Shown here one piece after another: positions 5,242 through 5,271 of a stretch of DNA of 5,271 nucleotides; position 1 is the first letter of the stretch, and each line of letters begins with the position of its first letter. This DNA comes from an uncultured Lachnospiraceae bacterium. Its GTDB lineage: Bacteria > Bacillota > Clostridia > Lachnospirales > Lachnospiraceae. The stretch spans positions 1-5,271 of the forward strand of contig CALGGL010000109.1 in the NCBI GenBank assembly GCA_937915975.1. The letters are read 5' to 3'. The position numbers were made by a program, and so were the translations under genes. The notes beneath the pieces were generated by a model that was given only the letters and a program-made list of their open reading frames with translations, was not told the origin of the DNA and made no database searches.

Positions 5242-5271
5242 AGATCGGAAGAGCGTCGTGTAGGGAAAGAG
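5242..5271. other. Illumina TruSeq adapter sequence (contaminant)
   Basis: The final 30 bases begin AGATCGGAAGAGCGTCGTGT and match the reverse complement of the Illumina TruSeq universal adapter from its first base to the contig end. It abuts carB directly. The first adapter base replaces the first base of a carB codon: TAT is read where CarB relatives have Asp (GAT). This is not genomic sequence. Confidence 0.97.

Noticed and set aside
1..5271. CRISPR array, tRNA, rRNA, integrase or transposase
   Set aside because: I found no regularly spaced repeats, no cloverleaf or rRNA-like stretch, and no recombinase motifs in any frame.

Overview
The window looks like a contig end from a Gram-positive gut-type Clostridia genome, most likely Lachnospiraceae. 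The grounds are moderate-to-low GC, strong AGGAGG-type ribosome binding sites, an LL-diaminopimelate aminotransferase (DapL) route to lysine and peptidoglycan, and a DUF6110 protein next to a CxxC-less P-type metal ATPase, a pairing I associate with this family. The family assignment is inference.

Layout, left to right. Positions 1-619 (minus strand) hold the start of a heavy-metal P-type ATPase, cut by the window edge, preceded by a small DUF6110-type membrane protein. They share a good promoter at 703-731, with an 18-bp palindrome just downstream of the predicted transcription start. Positions 620-1071 are an AT-rich, gene-free divergent control region with palindromes, a promoter in each direction and a structured leader. 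Positions 1072-1482 (plus strand) carry two very AT-rich, translationally coupled small genes of unknown function. The second may be shortened by an internal stop, because its frame stays open to 1527. A long hairpin at 1531-1560 separates them from the converging genes on the right.

Positions 1600-4065 (minus strand) hold dapL followed 15 nt later by a two-zinc-ribbon membrane protein with a Tim44-like region, probably one operon. Positions 4119-4309 are a 191-bp imperfect inverted repeat (MITE-like) between dapL and carB. Positions 4319-5241 are the C-terminal 306 residues of carB (carbamoyl-phosphate synthase large subunit).

Two observations bear on how far the right end can be trusted. 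The last 30 bases (5242-5271) match the Illumina TruSeq adapter, so the contig runs into uncleaned adapter. Within carB, codon choice switches abruptly near 4805-4828: Leu CTG and Ile ATT/ATC on the outer side, Leu CTT and Ile ATA on the inner side. The outer roughly 410 bp of carB therefore probably come from a different genome, through either recombination or a chimeric assembly. The most biologically interesting part is the small-gene cassette at 949-1560, which has a palindrome over its promoter, a hairpin that buries its ribosome binding site and a possible short leader peptide.
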